A stretch of 64,000 nucleotides of DNA from Roseococcus sp. SYP-B2431 (GCF_004336745.1 NZ_SJXD01000025.1:248001-312000), one strand, 5' to 3'; positions 32,238 to 41,666 are shown, counted from the first letter of the stretch. Notes: a model not told the origin generated them from the letters alone. Numbers and translations are program-made.

Positions 32238-32411
32238 CGAGCCCGGAGCACGAGGCCTTTCCAGCCCGTCCCTGGATGTGGCCAGAATTTCATCCGGGAC
32301 GGCTACCGATCTCGTTCAGCTTCTGTTAATGTAGTGCTTCCATCGCGGGATCCTGTCGCGGCGTCCAATTCGACAGGCTTCTCCCCCTCGCATGGATGGT
32401 TCGGGACATTC

Positions 32412-33713
32412 ATGAACGTGATTCACCAGGAACCGGCGAAGCTCGACCACCGCGCCGGCCCCCAAGGCCCCGCGGCGTCCTCCTCCGAGCTGACGGCCGC
32501 GCTGCGCCCCCGGCGCAGGCTGCTGCCCTGGCTGGGCCTCGTCCTGGTGCTGGGCGGCGGCGCCTATTACTACCTGAACCACGTCGAGAGGCCGGCGCCC
32601 GCCGCGGCCTCGACCCAGGCGGCGCTGTCCGAGGGCGAGTTCAGGCTGAGCGAGAAGGAGATGCGCGCCCTGCGCATCGAGCCCGTGGCCAGCCGCGACT
32701 TCCGCCCCGAGCGCATGGCCGATGGCCGCATCGCCTACAATGACGACCGTTCGACCCCGATGCTCTCGCCCTATACCGGCCGGGTGATGCGCGCCTTCGC
32801 CCGCGTCGGCGACCGCGTGGAGGCCGGCGCGCCGCTCTACGAGATCGAGACGCCCGACGTTACCGGCGCCGCCAACGACCTGCTCGGCGCGCTGGACAAT
32901 GTGCAGAAGGCCACCGTGGCCCTCGCCCAGGCGCGGCGCGAGGATGCCCGCCAGGCCTCGCTCTTCTCCGCCCGCGCCGCCTCGCAGCGCGACGTGGAGC
33001 AGGCGCGCGCCGCCTCGGCCGCCGCCGAATCCGATCTCCGCAGCGCACATGCCCAGGCCGAGGCCAATCGCGACCGCCTGCGCGTCCTCGGCCGCACGCC
33101 GGACCAGATCGCGGAGATCGAGCGGACCCGCCAGGTGAGCGGCCTCATCACCGTGACCGCGCCGATGGCCGGCACGATCACCCAGCGCCGCGCCGGGCCG
33201 GGCCAATGGCTGACCGCCGGCCAGGGCGAGCCGGTCTTCACCCTGGCGGACCTCTCGACCATGTGGCTCATCGCCAATGTCCGCGAGATGGATGTGCCCA
33301 TGATCCGGGTGGGCCAGCCGGTGGATGTCCGGGTCAACGCGCTGCCCGACCGGCATTTCGACGCCCGGATCGTCCGCACGGCCGCCGGGCTCGACCCCGC
33401 CACGCGGCGCCTGATGGTCATGGCCGAGATCCAGGATCCCGGCGGCGAGCTGCGGCCCGAGATGTTCGCGACGTTCCGCATCGAGGTGGGCGAGACCTCC
33501 CGCGCCCCCGCCGTGCCGGCCAGTGCTGTGATCTTCCGCGGCGACGAGGCGAATGTCTGGGTCTCGCTGCCCGAGGGGCGCTTCGCCATGCGGCGCATCA
33601 CGCCCGGCCTCCGCTCGGAGAGCATGATCGAGGCCCGCGCGGGCCTGGCCGACGGCGACCGCGTGGTCACCGGCGGCGCCCTCTTCATCGACCGCGCCTC
33701 GCGCATCGACTGA
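32412..33713 (+). CDS. RND efflux periplasmic adaptor (membrane fusion protein)
   Basis: First gene of a tripartite pump. The 433-residue protein has one N-terminal membrane anchor (about residues 37-55). A biotinyl-lipoyl-like half follows (YTGRVMRAFARVGDRVEAGAPLYEIETPD), then an alpha-helical hairpin (about 150-215), the second lipoyl half (GTITQRRAGPGQWLTAGQGEPVFTL) and beta-barrel domains. The start is ATG 32412 (MNVIHQEP). The arrangement resembles CusB/CzcB adaptors of metal pumps. The permease gene follows after 8 bases. No His- or Met-rich metal-binding extension is seen. Confidence 0.92.
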   Translation: MNVIHQEPAKLDHRAGPQGPAASSSELTAALRPRRRLLPWLGLVLVLGGGAYYYLNHVERPAPAAASTQAALSEGEFRLSEKEMRALRIEPVASRDFRPERMADGRIAYNDDRSTPMLSPYTGRVMRAFARVGDRVEAGAPLYEIETPDVTGAANDLLGALDNVQKATVALAQARREDARQASLFSARAASQRDVEQARAASAAAESDLRSAHAQAEANRDRLRVLGRTPDQIAEIERTRQVSGLITVTAPMAGTITQRRAGPGQWLTAGQGEPVFTLADLSTMWLIANVREMDVPMIRVGQPVDVRVNALPDRHFDARIVRTAAGLDPATRRLMVMAEIQDPGGELRPEMFATFRIEVGETSRAPAVPASAVIFRGDEANVWVSLPEGRFAMRRITPGLRSESMIEARAGLADGDRVVTGGALFIDRASRID

Positions 33714-33721
33714 GCAGCCCC

Positions 33722-36700
33722 ATGCGTCAGCTTGTCGCCATCTCGCTCCAGCAGCGGGCGCTGGTCATTCTCCTGTTCATCGTCTTCGTGGCGGTCGGCG
33801 CCTACGGCTTCCTCACGCTGAACATCGAGGCGTATCCGGACCCGGTGCCGCCGCAGGTCGTGATCATCACGCAGAATCCCGGCGCCTCGGCCGAGGAGAT
33901 CGAGCGCTACGTCTCCATCCCGGTCGAGCTCGCCATGGCGGGGCTGCCGAACATGAATTCGGTGCGGTCGACGAGCCTCTTCGGCCTCTCCGACGTGCGC
34001 GTGCAGTTCACCTTCGCCTTCACCTACGAGCAGGCGCTGCAGCAGGTGCTGAACCGGCTGGCCACACTGCGCGACCTGCCGGAGGGGGCGAATCCCACCA
34101 TCAGCCCGCTCTCGCCCATCGGCGAGATCATGCGCTACCGCGTCGTCGGCCCGCCCGGCTTCTCGCCGGACGACCTCAAGACCCTGCAGGAATGGGTGCT
34201 GGAGCGCCGCTTCAAGCGCGTGCCCGGCGTGGTCGACGTGACCAGCTTCGGCGGCCGCAGCAAGTCCTACAACGTGACGATCGACCTCGGCCGGCTCAAC
34301 GCCTACGCGCTGCAGCTGCCCGCGGTGATCGAGGCGGTGCGGGCGGGCAATGCCACCGTGGGCGCGGGAACCATCAACATCGGCCCGCAGGCGGCGGTGG
34401 TGCAGGGCATCGGCCTGATCCGCAGCACGGAGGACATCCGCAACATCGTCCTTTCCGCCTCGGCGGACGGGACGCCGGTCCTGCTCTCGGATGTCGCGGC
34501 CGTCGAGATCGGCAGCCTGCCGCGGCTCGGCATCGCGGGGCACGAGCGCGACGGCGACGTGGTGCTGGCCACCGTGCTCATGCGCCGCGGCGAGCAGACC
34601 CTGCCCACCATCCGGGGCGTGCAGCGGGAGGTGGAGCGCATCAATGCCGGCGGCATCCTCCCGCCCGGCGTGCGCGTCGTGCCGCTCTATGACCGCGAGG
34701 ACCTGGTGAAGGTCGCCACACAGATGGTGGTGCACAACATCATCGTCGGCGTGGTGCTGATCCTGGTGATCCAGTGGCTGTTCCTCGGCGACCTGCGCGG
34801 CGCCGTGGTCGTCGCAGCGACCATTCCCTTCGCCTTCTTCTTCGCCGTGCTGGTGATCCTGGCGCGGGGCGAGAGCGCCAACCTGCTCTCCATCGGCGCG
34901 CTCGACTTCGGCCTGCTGGTGGACGCGACCATCATCATGGTCGAGAACATCTACCGCCATCTGGCCCTCGCGCGGCGCAACCCGCATCTCTATGCGAGCC
35001 CCCAGGCCGGCGGGCTGTCCGGCATCTCGCTCACCGTCCTGCGCGCGGGCGGCGAGGTGGGCAAGCCCATCCTCTTCGCCCTGCTGATCGTCATCGTCGC
35101 CTTCATCCCGCTCTTCACCATGGGCGGCATCGAGGGCCGCATCTTCGGCCCGATGGCGAAGACCTACGCCTATGCGATCTTCGGCTCGCTGATCGCCGCC
35201 TTCACCGTGGTGCCCGCGCTCTCCGCCGTGCTGCTCCGCGAGGACAGCCAGGAGCGTGACACCCCGCTGGTGCGGGGCCTGCGCTGGGCGCACGGCCGGA
35301 TGTACCGCTTCTCCATGGCGGCGCGGGAATTCGCGCTGGTGGTGGCGGCGGTGCTGGTGGCTATCTCCATCTTCGTCCTCTCCCATCTGGGCGCCGAGTT
35401 CCTGCCGACGCTGGAGGAGGGCAACCTCTGGGTCCGCGCGACCATGCCCGGCACCATCTCGCTGGAGGAGGGCCACCCCACCGTCCAGGGCATCCGCGCC
35501 ACGCTGATGGAGTTCCCCGAGGCGATCACCGTCACCTCGCAGCAGGGCCGGCCCGACGACGGCACGGATTCCGCCGGCTTCTTCAACGCCGAGTTCTTCG
35601 TGCCGCTCCGCCCGCCGGACCAGTGGACCACCGCGCCCAACCGCGACGGTCTGGTCGCCGCCATCAACGCCCGGCTGTCCGAGCGCTTCCTCGGTGTGCA
35701 GTTCAGCTTCGCCCAGGCGATCAGCGACAACGTCCAGGAGGCCGCCTCCGGCGTGAAGGGCGCCAACGCCATCAAGATCTATGGGCCCGACCTCGACCTG
35801 CTGACCCGGCATGCGGAGCAGATCCGCGGGCTGCTCAACCAGGTGCGGGGGCTGACCGACATCGCCATCTTCCCCACGCTCGGGCAGCCGACCATCTCGG
35901 TCACCATCGACCGGGCGCGGGCCGCGCGCTTCGGCCTGCAGGTGGACGACATCAACCAGGTGGTCCAGGCCGCCATCGGCGGGCGCGAGGCCGGGCGGCT
36001 CTACGAGCCCGGCGGCGACCGCAACTTCCCGATCACCGTCCGCATGGCGCCGCAGTTCCGTGACAATATCGACGCGATCCGGCGGATTCCGGTCGGCGGC
36101 CCCCGAGGCGCGGTCCTGGCCGACGTCGCGGAGATCCGGCTTTCCTCGGGCACGGCCTATGTCTATCGGGAGGAGAGCACGCGCTACGTGCCGATCCGCT
36201 TCTCCGTCCGCGGCCGGGACCCGGCCAGTGCGGTGCAGGAGGCGCAGGCGCTGATCGCCCGGGAACTGCGCCTCGAATCCGGCTACCGGCTCGACTGGCT
36301 GGGCGAGTTCCGGAACCTCCAGGAGGCGGTGGCGCGGCTGCTGAACATCGTGCCCGTCGCGCTGCTCATCATCATGGTCCTGCTCTATGTCCAGTTCGGC
36401 AACCTTCGGGAGATGCTGCTGGTGATGGCGATGGTGCCGCTGTCGCTCGTCGGCGGAATCATGGCGCTGGGCGCGGCGGGGCTGAACTTCTCCGTCCCGG
36501 CGGCCATCGGCTTCCTGGCGCTCTTCGGCATCACGGTGATGGAGGGGATCATCATGCTCTCGCATTTCAATCACCTCCGGCACGAGGGCATGGCCTGGAA
36601 GCCGGCGCTGGACCAGTCTGGGCAGGACCGGCTGCGCCCCGTGTTTATGACCTGCTTCGCCAGCTTCTTCGGCCTGCTGCCAATGGCCCTCGCGACGGGC

Positions 36701-36880
36701 ATCGGCGCGGATGTCACCAAGCCGCTGGCGATCGTGGTGGTGGGCGGCATCGGCCTGGTGCCGATCTTCATCCTGGTGATCTTCCCGGCACTGATCGACC
36801 GGCTGGGCCGCCCGCGCGACCTGGCGCGGCAGGAGGCGGCGCTGGCCGCGCGCCGCGAGCGGGCAGGGCTGCCGGCATGA
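33722..36880 (+). CDS. Heavy-metal-type RND efflux permease (CzcA-like)
   Basis: Inner-membrane proton antiporter of about 12 helices with two large periplasmic loops, 1052 residues, normal for HME-RND. The transmembrane helix 4 charge relay of CzcA is present with identical spacing: Asp395 (ALDFG), Asp401 (LLVD) and Glu408 (MVEN). This favours divalent metal export, such as Co, Zn, Cd or Ni, over Cu/Ag pumps, though it does not prove the ion. ATG 33722 is 8 bases after the adaptor. The stop overlaps the outer-membrane gene (ATGA), so all three parts are one operon. No metal-sensing regulator is adjacent. Confidence 0.93.
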   Translation: MRQLVAISLQQRALVILLFIVFVAVGAYGFLTLNIEAYPDPVPPQVVIITQNPGASAEEIERYVSIPVELAMAGLPNMNSVRSTSLFGLSDVRVQFTFAFTYEQALQQVLNRLATLRDLPEGANPTISPLSPIGEIMRYRVVGPPGFSPDDLKTLQEWVLERRFKRVPGVVDVTSFGGRSKSYNVTIDLGRLNAYALQLPAVIEAVRAGNATVGAGTINIGPQAAVVQGIGLIRSTEDIRNIVLSASADGTPVLLSDVAAVEIGSLPRLGIAGHERDGDVVLATVLMRRGEQTLPTIRGVQREVERINAGGILPPGVRVVPLYDREDLVKVATQMVVHNIIVGVVLILVIQWLFLGDLRGAVVVAATIPFAFFFAVLVILARGESANLLSIGALDFGLLVDATIIMVENIYRHLALARRNPHLYASPQAGGLSGISLTVLRAGGEVGKPILFALLIVIVAFIPLFTMGGIEGRIFGPMAKTYAYAIFGSLIAAFTVVPALSAVLLREDSQERDTPLVRGLRWAHGRMYRFSMAAREFALVVAAVLVAISIFVLSHLGAEFLPTLEEGNLWVRATMPGTISLEEGHPTVQGIRATLMEFPEAITVTSQQGRPDDGTDSAGFFNAEFFVPLRPPDQWTTAPNRDGLVAAINARLSERFLGVQFSFAQAISDNVQEAASGVKGANAIKIYGPDLDLLTRHAEQIRGLLNQVRGLTDIAIFPTLGQPTISVTIDRARAARFGLQVDDINQVVQAAIGGREAGRLYEPGGDRNFPITVRMAPQFRDNIDAIRRIPVGGPRGAVLADVAEIRLSSGTAYVYREESTRYVPIRFSVRGRDPASAVQEAQALIARELRLESGYRLDWLGEFRNLQEAVARLLNIVPVALLIIMVLLYVQFGNLREMLLVMAMVPLSLVGGIMALGAAGLNFSVPAAIGFLALFGITVMEGIIMLSHFNHLRHEGMAWKPALDQSGQDRLRPVFMTCFASFFGLLPMALATGIGADVTKPLAIVVVGGIGLVPIFILVIFPALIDRLGRPRDLARQEAALAARRERAGLPA

Positions 36881-38307
36881 GGCGTCTGGCGGTCCTAGCG
36901 GCGCTCTGCGTGGCGAGCCCGGCGCTGGCCCAGGCGCCGCCCCCCACGGCCCGGCAGCCGCGCGAGGCCGGCGCCGGCATGCAGGCGCTGCCGCTGCCGG
37001 GCCAGCCCCGCGTGCTCACCCTCGCCGAGGCCGAGAGCCGGCTGATCGAGCGCAACCTGACTGTCGTCGCGGCCCAGCGCGGCATCGATGCGGCCCGGGC
37101 CCAGCGCCTCGTCGCCTCCTCCCTGCCGCCCATGCAGGCCAGCATCGGCAACACGATCGGCGAGTTCAACGAGACGCGCCGCAACGGGCTGCAGGGCGCG
37201 CGCCTCCACGGGCCGGGCAACAACATCAATATCGGCCTCACGGTCCTGGTCGAGCTCGGCGGCAAGCGCGAGCTGCGGACCCGCTTCGCCGACGCGAACA
37301 TCGCCGTCGCCGAGGCGCAGGTGCTCGATGCGCTGCGCATCCAGATCTTCGCGCTTCGCCAGAACTTCATCGCGGCCCTGGCCGCCCGCGCCAATCTGGA
37401 GGTGGCGCTGGGCAATCGCGGCAGCCTCGACCGCACCGAGGCGCTGCTACGCCGCCAGGTCCAGGACGGCGCGCTGCCCGAGGGCGACCTGCTCCGCTTC
37501 CAGGCCAGCCGGGTTCCCTTCGAGGCCGATGTCACCACCGCCGCGCAGGCCTATGCCGCGGGCGTGGCCCAGGTCGCCGTGGCGCTGGCGCTCGACGCCG
37601 CGGCCCCGCCGCCGCCCGCGCCGCCCGGCCGCGACCCCTTGCGCGTGGCGCTGCCCGCCCTGGCCATCGACCTGCGCGGCCGTTTCGACATCGCGCCCGA
37701 GATCGGCGTCGCGCGCGGCACGCTGGGCGATGCCGTGCAGAGCCGCCCCGACGTGGTCGTGGCCGCGCGCCAGGCCTCGGCGGCCGGCGCCAACACCAGC
37801 CTCGCCGAGGCGCAGCGCTGGCGCGACGTGACGGTCAATGGCGGCTGGGGACGGTCCGAGCTCTCGCAGGACCTGCCGAATTCCTCGCAGCCGCTGATCG
37901 CCAGCAATCAGTTCACGCTGAACCTCTCGGTGCCGCTCTTCACCCGGCAGATCACGCGCGGCAACATTGGCGCCGCCCAGGGGCAGCAGGCCCAGAGCGA
38001 GGCCCTGGCGCGGAACGCGCTCCTCCAGGCGCGGGCCGACTTCGCCACCGCCTGGTCCGCCTGCGAGCAGGCCCGTGCCCTGCTGCGCCTCTACACCGGC
38101 GGCGCGCTGAACCGGGCCGAGCAGGCCTATCGGAGCTCGGAGCAGGCCTATCTGGCGGGCGGGCGCAGCCTGCTCGACGTGCTGGACGCGCTGCGGACAC
38201 TGAACGCGACCCGGGTGGCGGCGAACAATGCCCGGGCGAACTACCTCACGGCGCTGGCGCAGCTGGAATTCGCGACGGGCGTGGGTGGACTCGCGCCGCG
38301 GTTGTGA
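36877..38307 (+). CDS. TolC-family outer membrane efflux protein (CzcC-like)
   Basis: Outer-membrane channel of the RND pump, 476 residues. It has a signal peptide (MRRLAVLAALCVASPALA, cleavage near residue 18) and the duplicated helical TolC domain. Its first repeat starts LTLAEAESRLIERNLTVVAA, and the second has YRSSEQAYLAGGRSLLDVLDA, the conserved signature. No lipobox cysteine is seen, unlike many OprM-type factors. The ATGA overlap with the permease gives equal expression. The operon probably ends at hairpins in the 170-base gap that follows. Confidence 0.92.
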   Translation: MRRLAVLAALCVASPALAQAPPPTARQPREAGAGMQALPLPGQPRVLTLAEAESRLIERNLTVVAAQRGIDAARAQRLVASSLPPMQASIGNTIGEFNETRRNGLQGARLHGPGNNINIGLTVLVELGGKRELRTRFADANIAVAEAQVLDALRIQIFALRQNFIAALAARANLEVALGNRGSLDRTEALLRRQVQDGALPEGDLLRFQASRVPFEADVTTAAQAYAAGVAQVAVALALDAAAPPPPAPPGRDPLRVALPALAIDLRGRFDIAPEIGVARGTLGDAVQSRPDVVVAARQASAAGANTSLAEAQRWRDVTVNGGWGRSELSQDLPNSSQPLIASNQFTLNLSVPLFTRQITRGNIGAAQGQQAQSEALARNALLQARADFATAWSACEQARALLRLYTGGALNRAEQAYRSSEQAYLAGGRSLLDVLDALRTLNATRVAANNARANYLTALAQLEFATGVGGLAPRL

Positions 38308-38427
38308 CGGGCTCGGCTGGAGGCTCGATCCACGCCGTTGCCGCTGGATACGGTGAGCCGCCGGAATGGCGGAGGTGACCACTCGCGCCGGTTGTAGAAG
38401 CCTGACATTCTGGGACGGACGCAGGAA

Positions 38428-38443
38428 CCGGCCGCGAGGCCGG
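38428..38443 (+). terminator. Hairpin in the gap after the RND operon
   Basis: Perfect 6-bp stem CCGGCC/GGCCGG with a GCGA tetraloop. A smaller CCGCC/GGCGG hairpin lies earlier in the same 170-base gap (38308-38477). No T-run follows, so termination is only suggested. Nothing else recognisable is in the gap. Confidence 0.35.
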
Positions 38444-38477
38444 CCCAGCGCTTTCGCACCAGGGACGCGCTTCTCGC

Positions 38478-38732
38478 ATGCACACGATGCTCCTCATCGG
38501 CGGCGGGCTCGTCCTGCTGGCCGGCATGGCGGTCGCGGGGCGTGCCATCGGCCAGCCGGCCACCACGCTCAGGCTCTTCCTCCTGATCTGGCTGATCGCC
38601 ACGGCCGCCAATATGTGGATCGGCGTCAGCCGCGCCGGCTACACGGTGGCGCAGGAACTGCCGCTCGCGGCGGTGGCCTTCGGCGTGCCCGCGCTCGCGG
38701 CGCTGGCCCTGCTGCGGATCCTCAGGCCCTGA
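38478..38732 (+). CDS. Small three-helix membrane protein
   Basis: An 84-residue protein with three likely membrane helices: LLIGGGLVLLAGMAVAG, LFLLIWLIATAANMWIG and LAAVAFGVPALAALALL. No family recognised with confidence. Its 3-prime end overlaps by 11 bases the end of the convergent membrane protein gene. A hydrophobic pattern over the whole length argues that it is real rather than a chance frame. Confidence 0.65.
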   Translation: MHTMLLIGGGLVLLAGMAVAGRAIGQPATTLRLFLLIWLIATAANMWIGVSRAGYTVAQELPLAAVAFGVPALAALALLRILRP

Positions 38733-40086
38733 ACTCGTCGGGCCTGCGCCAGAAGAGCATCGCCGCCAGCGGCAGGAGCCAGACCACGCGGGCCTGATAC
38801 CGGTGATGCGGCATGGAGAGGGTGCCCGTCGCCAGCGCATTGCCCGTCAGCCCGACCAGCAGGCACAGCAGCAGCCCCAGTCGGCGGGCGTCCCGCGCGC
38901 GGTGCGCCCGCGCCCAGGCGAGCAGCGCGAGGGGCGCGGACAGGATCAGCACGGCCGAGAAGACGGGATTGAGCCGCCGTCCGCGCGCCTTCAGCCCGTC
39001 CCGCATCTGGAGGGACCCGTCGAAGCGCGCCAGCTCGGCCGCGGGAAATCCCCTCGAGATCTCCGGCCGCACCCCCATCCCCACGTCGTGGCGCGAGAGC
39101 GTGTCGCCCACCTGGTTCCGACGGAGCTGCGCGACGAAATTGGCGAGCCCGTCACGGATCACGGCCAGCGGCTCGCGCCGCAGGGTCTCGGCGATGATCG
39201 CGCTCGCCTCGGGTGCCAGGACCATGCCGCCGAGGAAGACCGGCGTGCCGTCGGGGCGGCGGTTCACCGGGCTGTCCGGCACCCAGAGGAAGACGTCGGA
39301 ATTGGTCGGCAGCCGCCCGGCGAAGGCGCAGAGATACCAGCCGGAATCGGGGCAGCGGGCCGCGATGGTCCGCGCGGCCGGCCCGTCGGCGATCAGCCGG
39401 GCGAGGAGGAAGGTGCTGCCATAGGGCGACAGCGCGAGGCGCCCGTGCCCCACGAGGTTGGTGCCGAGCAGCAGCAGCACCGCGCCGAGGAGCGGCATGG
39501 CCGCGCGGAGCAGCGTGCCCCAGCCCGCGCGCAGGATCGCGGCCAGCACGACGATCGCGAACATCACCGGCAGGTTCGACAGATGCGCGGCGGTGGCGAC
39601 GCTGCCCAGCAGGATCAGCCAGCCGCGCTCGGCGCGGCTCAGCCCGTCCCAGGCCCAGCCGAGCAGCGCCGCGCAGAGCACGGCCGCCGGCGTCAGGATA
39701 TCGGGCATGACCAGCGCCGCCGACCACGGCGCGGCCGTGAGGGCGGCCAGCGCCGCGCAGATCCCCACATGCCGCCACGGCGCCGCGCCGCCGAGCACGC
39801 GCGCCAGCAGCCAGATCAGATGCGAGACGATCAGCCCCTGCGCGGCCACCGTCCCCCAGAGGGTGAGATGCTGGTGGAAGATCCAGGCGAAGGGCCCGTA
39901 GATCCAGGGCTTGTCCCAGATCATCAGCGGCCGGACCGTCTGCGCGAGAAAGGCGCCGCTGTCGCTGAACAGGATCGGATAGCCGTTGAGAAAGGCCGGC
40001 CAGATCAGCAGCAGCCCGCCCGCGAGGATCGCGAGGGCGGGCCGAAGGGGGGCGCGACGGCGCCGGAGGTCCGCTTCCCGCGGCAA
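38722..40086 (-). CDS. Polytopic membrane protein, unknown function
   Basis: A 454-residue integral membrane protein with about 9-11 helices. The first is LAILAGGLLLIWPAFLNGYP, followed by a periplasm-facing loop with LFSDSGAFLAQT. The topology (a loop with acidic residues after helix 1) recalls GT-C glycosyltransferases that use polyprenyl-phosphate sugars, but the similarity is too loose for a call. Residues PHHRYQARVVWLLPLAAML close the protein. It lies just upstream of the moaE gene end in the same direction, with only 14 bases between moaE and its start. Confidence 0.6.
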   Translation of the reverse strand: MPREADLRRRRAPLRPALAILAGGLLLIWPAFLNGYPILFSDSGAFLAQTVRPLMIWDKPWIYGPFAWIFHQHLTLWGTVAAQGLIVSHLIWLLARVLGGAAPWRHVGICAALAALTAAPWSAALVMPDILTPAAVLCAALLGWAWDGLSRAERGWLILLGSVATAAHLSNLPVMFAIVVLAAILRAGWGTLLRAAMPLLGAVLLLLGTNLVGHGRLALSPYGSTFLLARLIADGPAARTIAARCPDSGWYLCAFAGRLPTNSDVFLWVPDSPVNRRPDGTPVFLGGMVLAPEASAIIAETLRREPLAVIRDGLANFVAQLRRNQVGDTLSRHDVGMGVRPEISRGFPAAELARFDGSLQMRDGLKARGRRLNPVFSAVLILSAPLALLAWARAHRARDARRLGLLLCLLVGLTGNALATGTLSMPHHRYQARVVWLLPLAAMLFWRRPDEFRA

Positions 40087-40100
40087 TTAGGCTCCGGCCC

Positions 40101-40544
40101 TCACCAGCGGTCGGCCGCGGCGTCGTCCCCGGCCCTGGCCTCGACCCAACGCGCGCCGCCGGCGGCGAATTCCTCGCGCTTCCAGAAGGGCGCCCGCGTC
40201 TTCAGCCAGTCGATCAGGAAGGCGCAGGATTCCAGCGCCGCCGCGCGATGCGAGCTGGCCGTGAGCACCAGCACGATGGGCGCGCCTGGCTCCAGCCGGC
40301 CGACGCGGTGGATCACGGTGCAGCCCGTCAGCGGCCAGCGCGCCTCCGCCTCGGCGACGATCTTCTCGAGCGCCCGCCCGGTCATCGCGGGGTAGTGCTC
40401 CAGCACCATGGCGGAAAGCCCGTCATCGGCGCGGCAGAGGCCCACGAAACTCGCGACGGCACCCACATCCGTGCGGCCGTCGCTCAGCGCGGCATGCTCC
40501 GCCGCGAGGTCGAAGGGCGCCTCCTGCACGGCGATGCGGGCCAT
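40101..40544 (-). CDS. moaE: Molybdopterin synthase catalytic subunit
   Basis: Large subunit of molybdopterin synthase, which adds two sulphurs to cPMP. The 147 residues from ATG 40544 (MARIAVQEAPFDLAAEHAAL) have ASFVGLCRAD, LEHYPAMTG, HRVGRLEPG, SSHRAAALESC and the catalytic-lysine region KTRAPFWKRE near the C-terminus. The gene starts one base after the moaD stop, so the two subunits are coupled. Confidence 0.96.
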   Translation of the reverse strand: MARIAVQEAPFDLAAEHAALSDGRTDVGAVASFVGLCRADDGLSAMVLEHYPAMTGRALEKIVAEAEARWPLTGCTVIHRVGRLEPGAPIVLVLTASSHRAAALESCAFLIDWLKTRAPFWKREEFAAGGARWVEARAGDDAAADRW

Positions 40545-40545
40545 G

Positions 40546-40797
40546 TCAGCCCCCCGTGACGGGCGGGAAGAAGGCGACCTCGTCGCGATCCGCGACCGCA
40601 TCCTCGGCGGTGGCGAATTCCTGGTTCACCGCGGCGCGGATCGCGGTGGGATTGGCGAAGGCCTCGGCATGGCGCGGGCTCAGCGAGGCCAGGTGCCGCA
40701 TCAGCGCGCCCACGTCTCGGACGCCATCGGGGAGGGCGAGCTCCTCTCCGGCGGTGCCGACCTTCTCTCGAACCCAGGCAAAATACAGGATCTGCAT
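40546..40797 (-). CDS. moaD: Molybdopterin synthase sulfur carrier subunit
   Basis: An 83-residue ubiquitin-like protein that carries sulphur as a C-terminal thiocarboxylate. It ends in the required Gly-Gly (FFPPVTGG) and starts MQILYFAWVREKVG, both diagnostic. It sits between a lipoprotein gene (175 bases upstream) and moaE. The uvrC-pgsA-moaD-moaE order is widespread in alphaproteobacteria; here a lipoprotein gene is placed within it. Confidence 0.95.
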   Translation of the reverse strand: MQILYFAWVREKVGTAGEELALPDGVRDVGALMRHLASLSPRHAEAFANPTAIRAAVNQEFATAEDAVADRDEVAFFPPVTGG

Positions 40798-40863
40798 GCG
40801 ACTAAGGAATCCCGCGCCCGAAGGAGAGGCTGGACGACGACGCGGTGAGCGGATGCGAATTCA

Positions 40864-40976
40864 TCATGGTCCAGAGCCTTTTCCGGTCGCAGGGCTCACT
40901 ACGAAGCCTCGTGCTCGTCCTTGTGGGAACATGGATTCCGCTTCCGGTGCTTCCACCTGCGGCGATCATGCTCTAG
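40864..40976. other. Intergenic sequence resembling an alphaproteobacterial mosaic repeat
   Basis: The gap between moaD and the lipoprotein gene holds AGAGCCTTTTCCGGTCGCAG and ends GATCATGCTCTAG, the last bases of which form the lipoprotein stop codon. Words like these are found in short intergenic repeats of alphaproteobacteria, but I recall this only loosely. The stretch has no gene. Treat as a candidate repeat that needs a genome-wide search. Confidence 0.25.
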
Positions 40977-41611
40977 CGCGGCGTCGGCACCTGCCGGACC
41001 TCGCCGCCCGGGCCGATGATGGTGGTCATGTTGCCGTCGCGGATTGCGACGCCGGGGCCCTGCGGCGAGATCGTCGTCTGCACCCGGCTGTTGCCGCCGG
41101 TGGTGTTGACGGGGCCCTGGGGCGTGAAGATCACCTGGCCGTCGGCGCGCGGCGAGTCGGTGCGGTTGGCGCTGGGCGGCGGCGGGGGCGGCGGATCGAA
41201 GGCGCGCAGGGGCGGGACGCCGGGCACGACCGGATCGGGCGGCAGGCCCGCCGAGCCACGGCGCCTGGCCGGGGGCGGAACCTCCTCTCCGGGACGGAAG
41301 CCGCGCAGCGCCTCGTCCGGGTTGGCGAGCGTGGCGCGGGGGCCTTCCTGGCGCGGCCAGACGTCGCCGGCTTCGGTGGTCAGCGGCGCGAGGGCCTCGG
41401 ACGTGCCGCGGTTGCGGATGCGCTGGACGGTCAGGCTGTCGGTCGGCACGGCGGGACGCATGCCGGCCCAACTCGGCCCATAGCGATCGTGAACGCCCGA
41501 CGCCCAGCCGGTCATGGAGGCGAAGCCCGAATCGAAGCTCGCGCAGCCCGACAGTGCCGTTCCGAGGCCCAGCATCAGAAGCACCTTCGGCCCCGATGTC
41601 TTCCACCGCAT
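40973..41611 (-). CDS. Lipoprotein with proline-rich region, unknown function
   Basis: A 212-residue predicted lipoprotein. ATG 41611 follows GGGAG at 8 bases. The lipobox LSGC places the lipidated cysteine at residue 23. The mature protein is mostly disordered-looking: a Pro-run (PPPPPPPS) in the middle, then a C-terminal part with two similar segments, IFTPQGPVNTT and TISPQGPGVAI, a weak internal duplication. No family recognised. It lies between pgsA (55 bases upstream) and moaD. Confidence 0.72.
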   Translation of the reverse strand: MRWKTSGPKVLLMLGLGTALSGCASFDSGFASMTGWASGVHDRYGPSWAGMRPAVPTDSLTVQRIRNRGTSEALAPLTTEAGDVWPRQEGPRATLANPDEALRGFRPGEEVPPPARRRGSAGLPPDPVVPGVPPLRAFDPPPPPPPSANRTDSPRADGQVIFTPQGPVNTTGGNSRVQTTISPQGPGVAIRDGNMTTIIGPGGEVRQVPTPR

Positions 41612-41666
41612 ACCCAAACTCCCGAAACCCTGTCGCGGCGCAACATGCGCCGAGGCACGAACCTTC

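Noticed and set aside
32837-36583. Open frame over 1200 codons opposite the RND adaptor and permease genes
   Set aside because: Antisense shadow of two clearly recognised genes; composition rich in His, Arg, Gly and Asp as expected from the complement.
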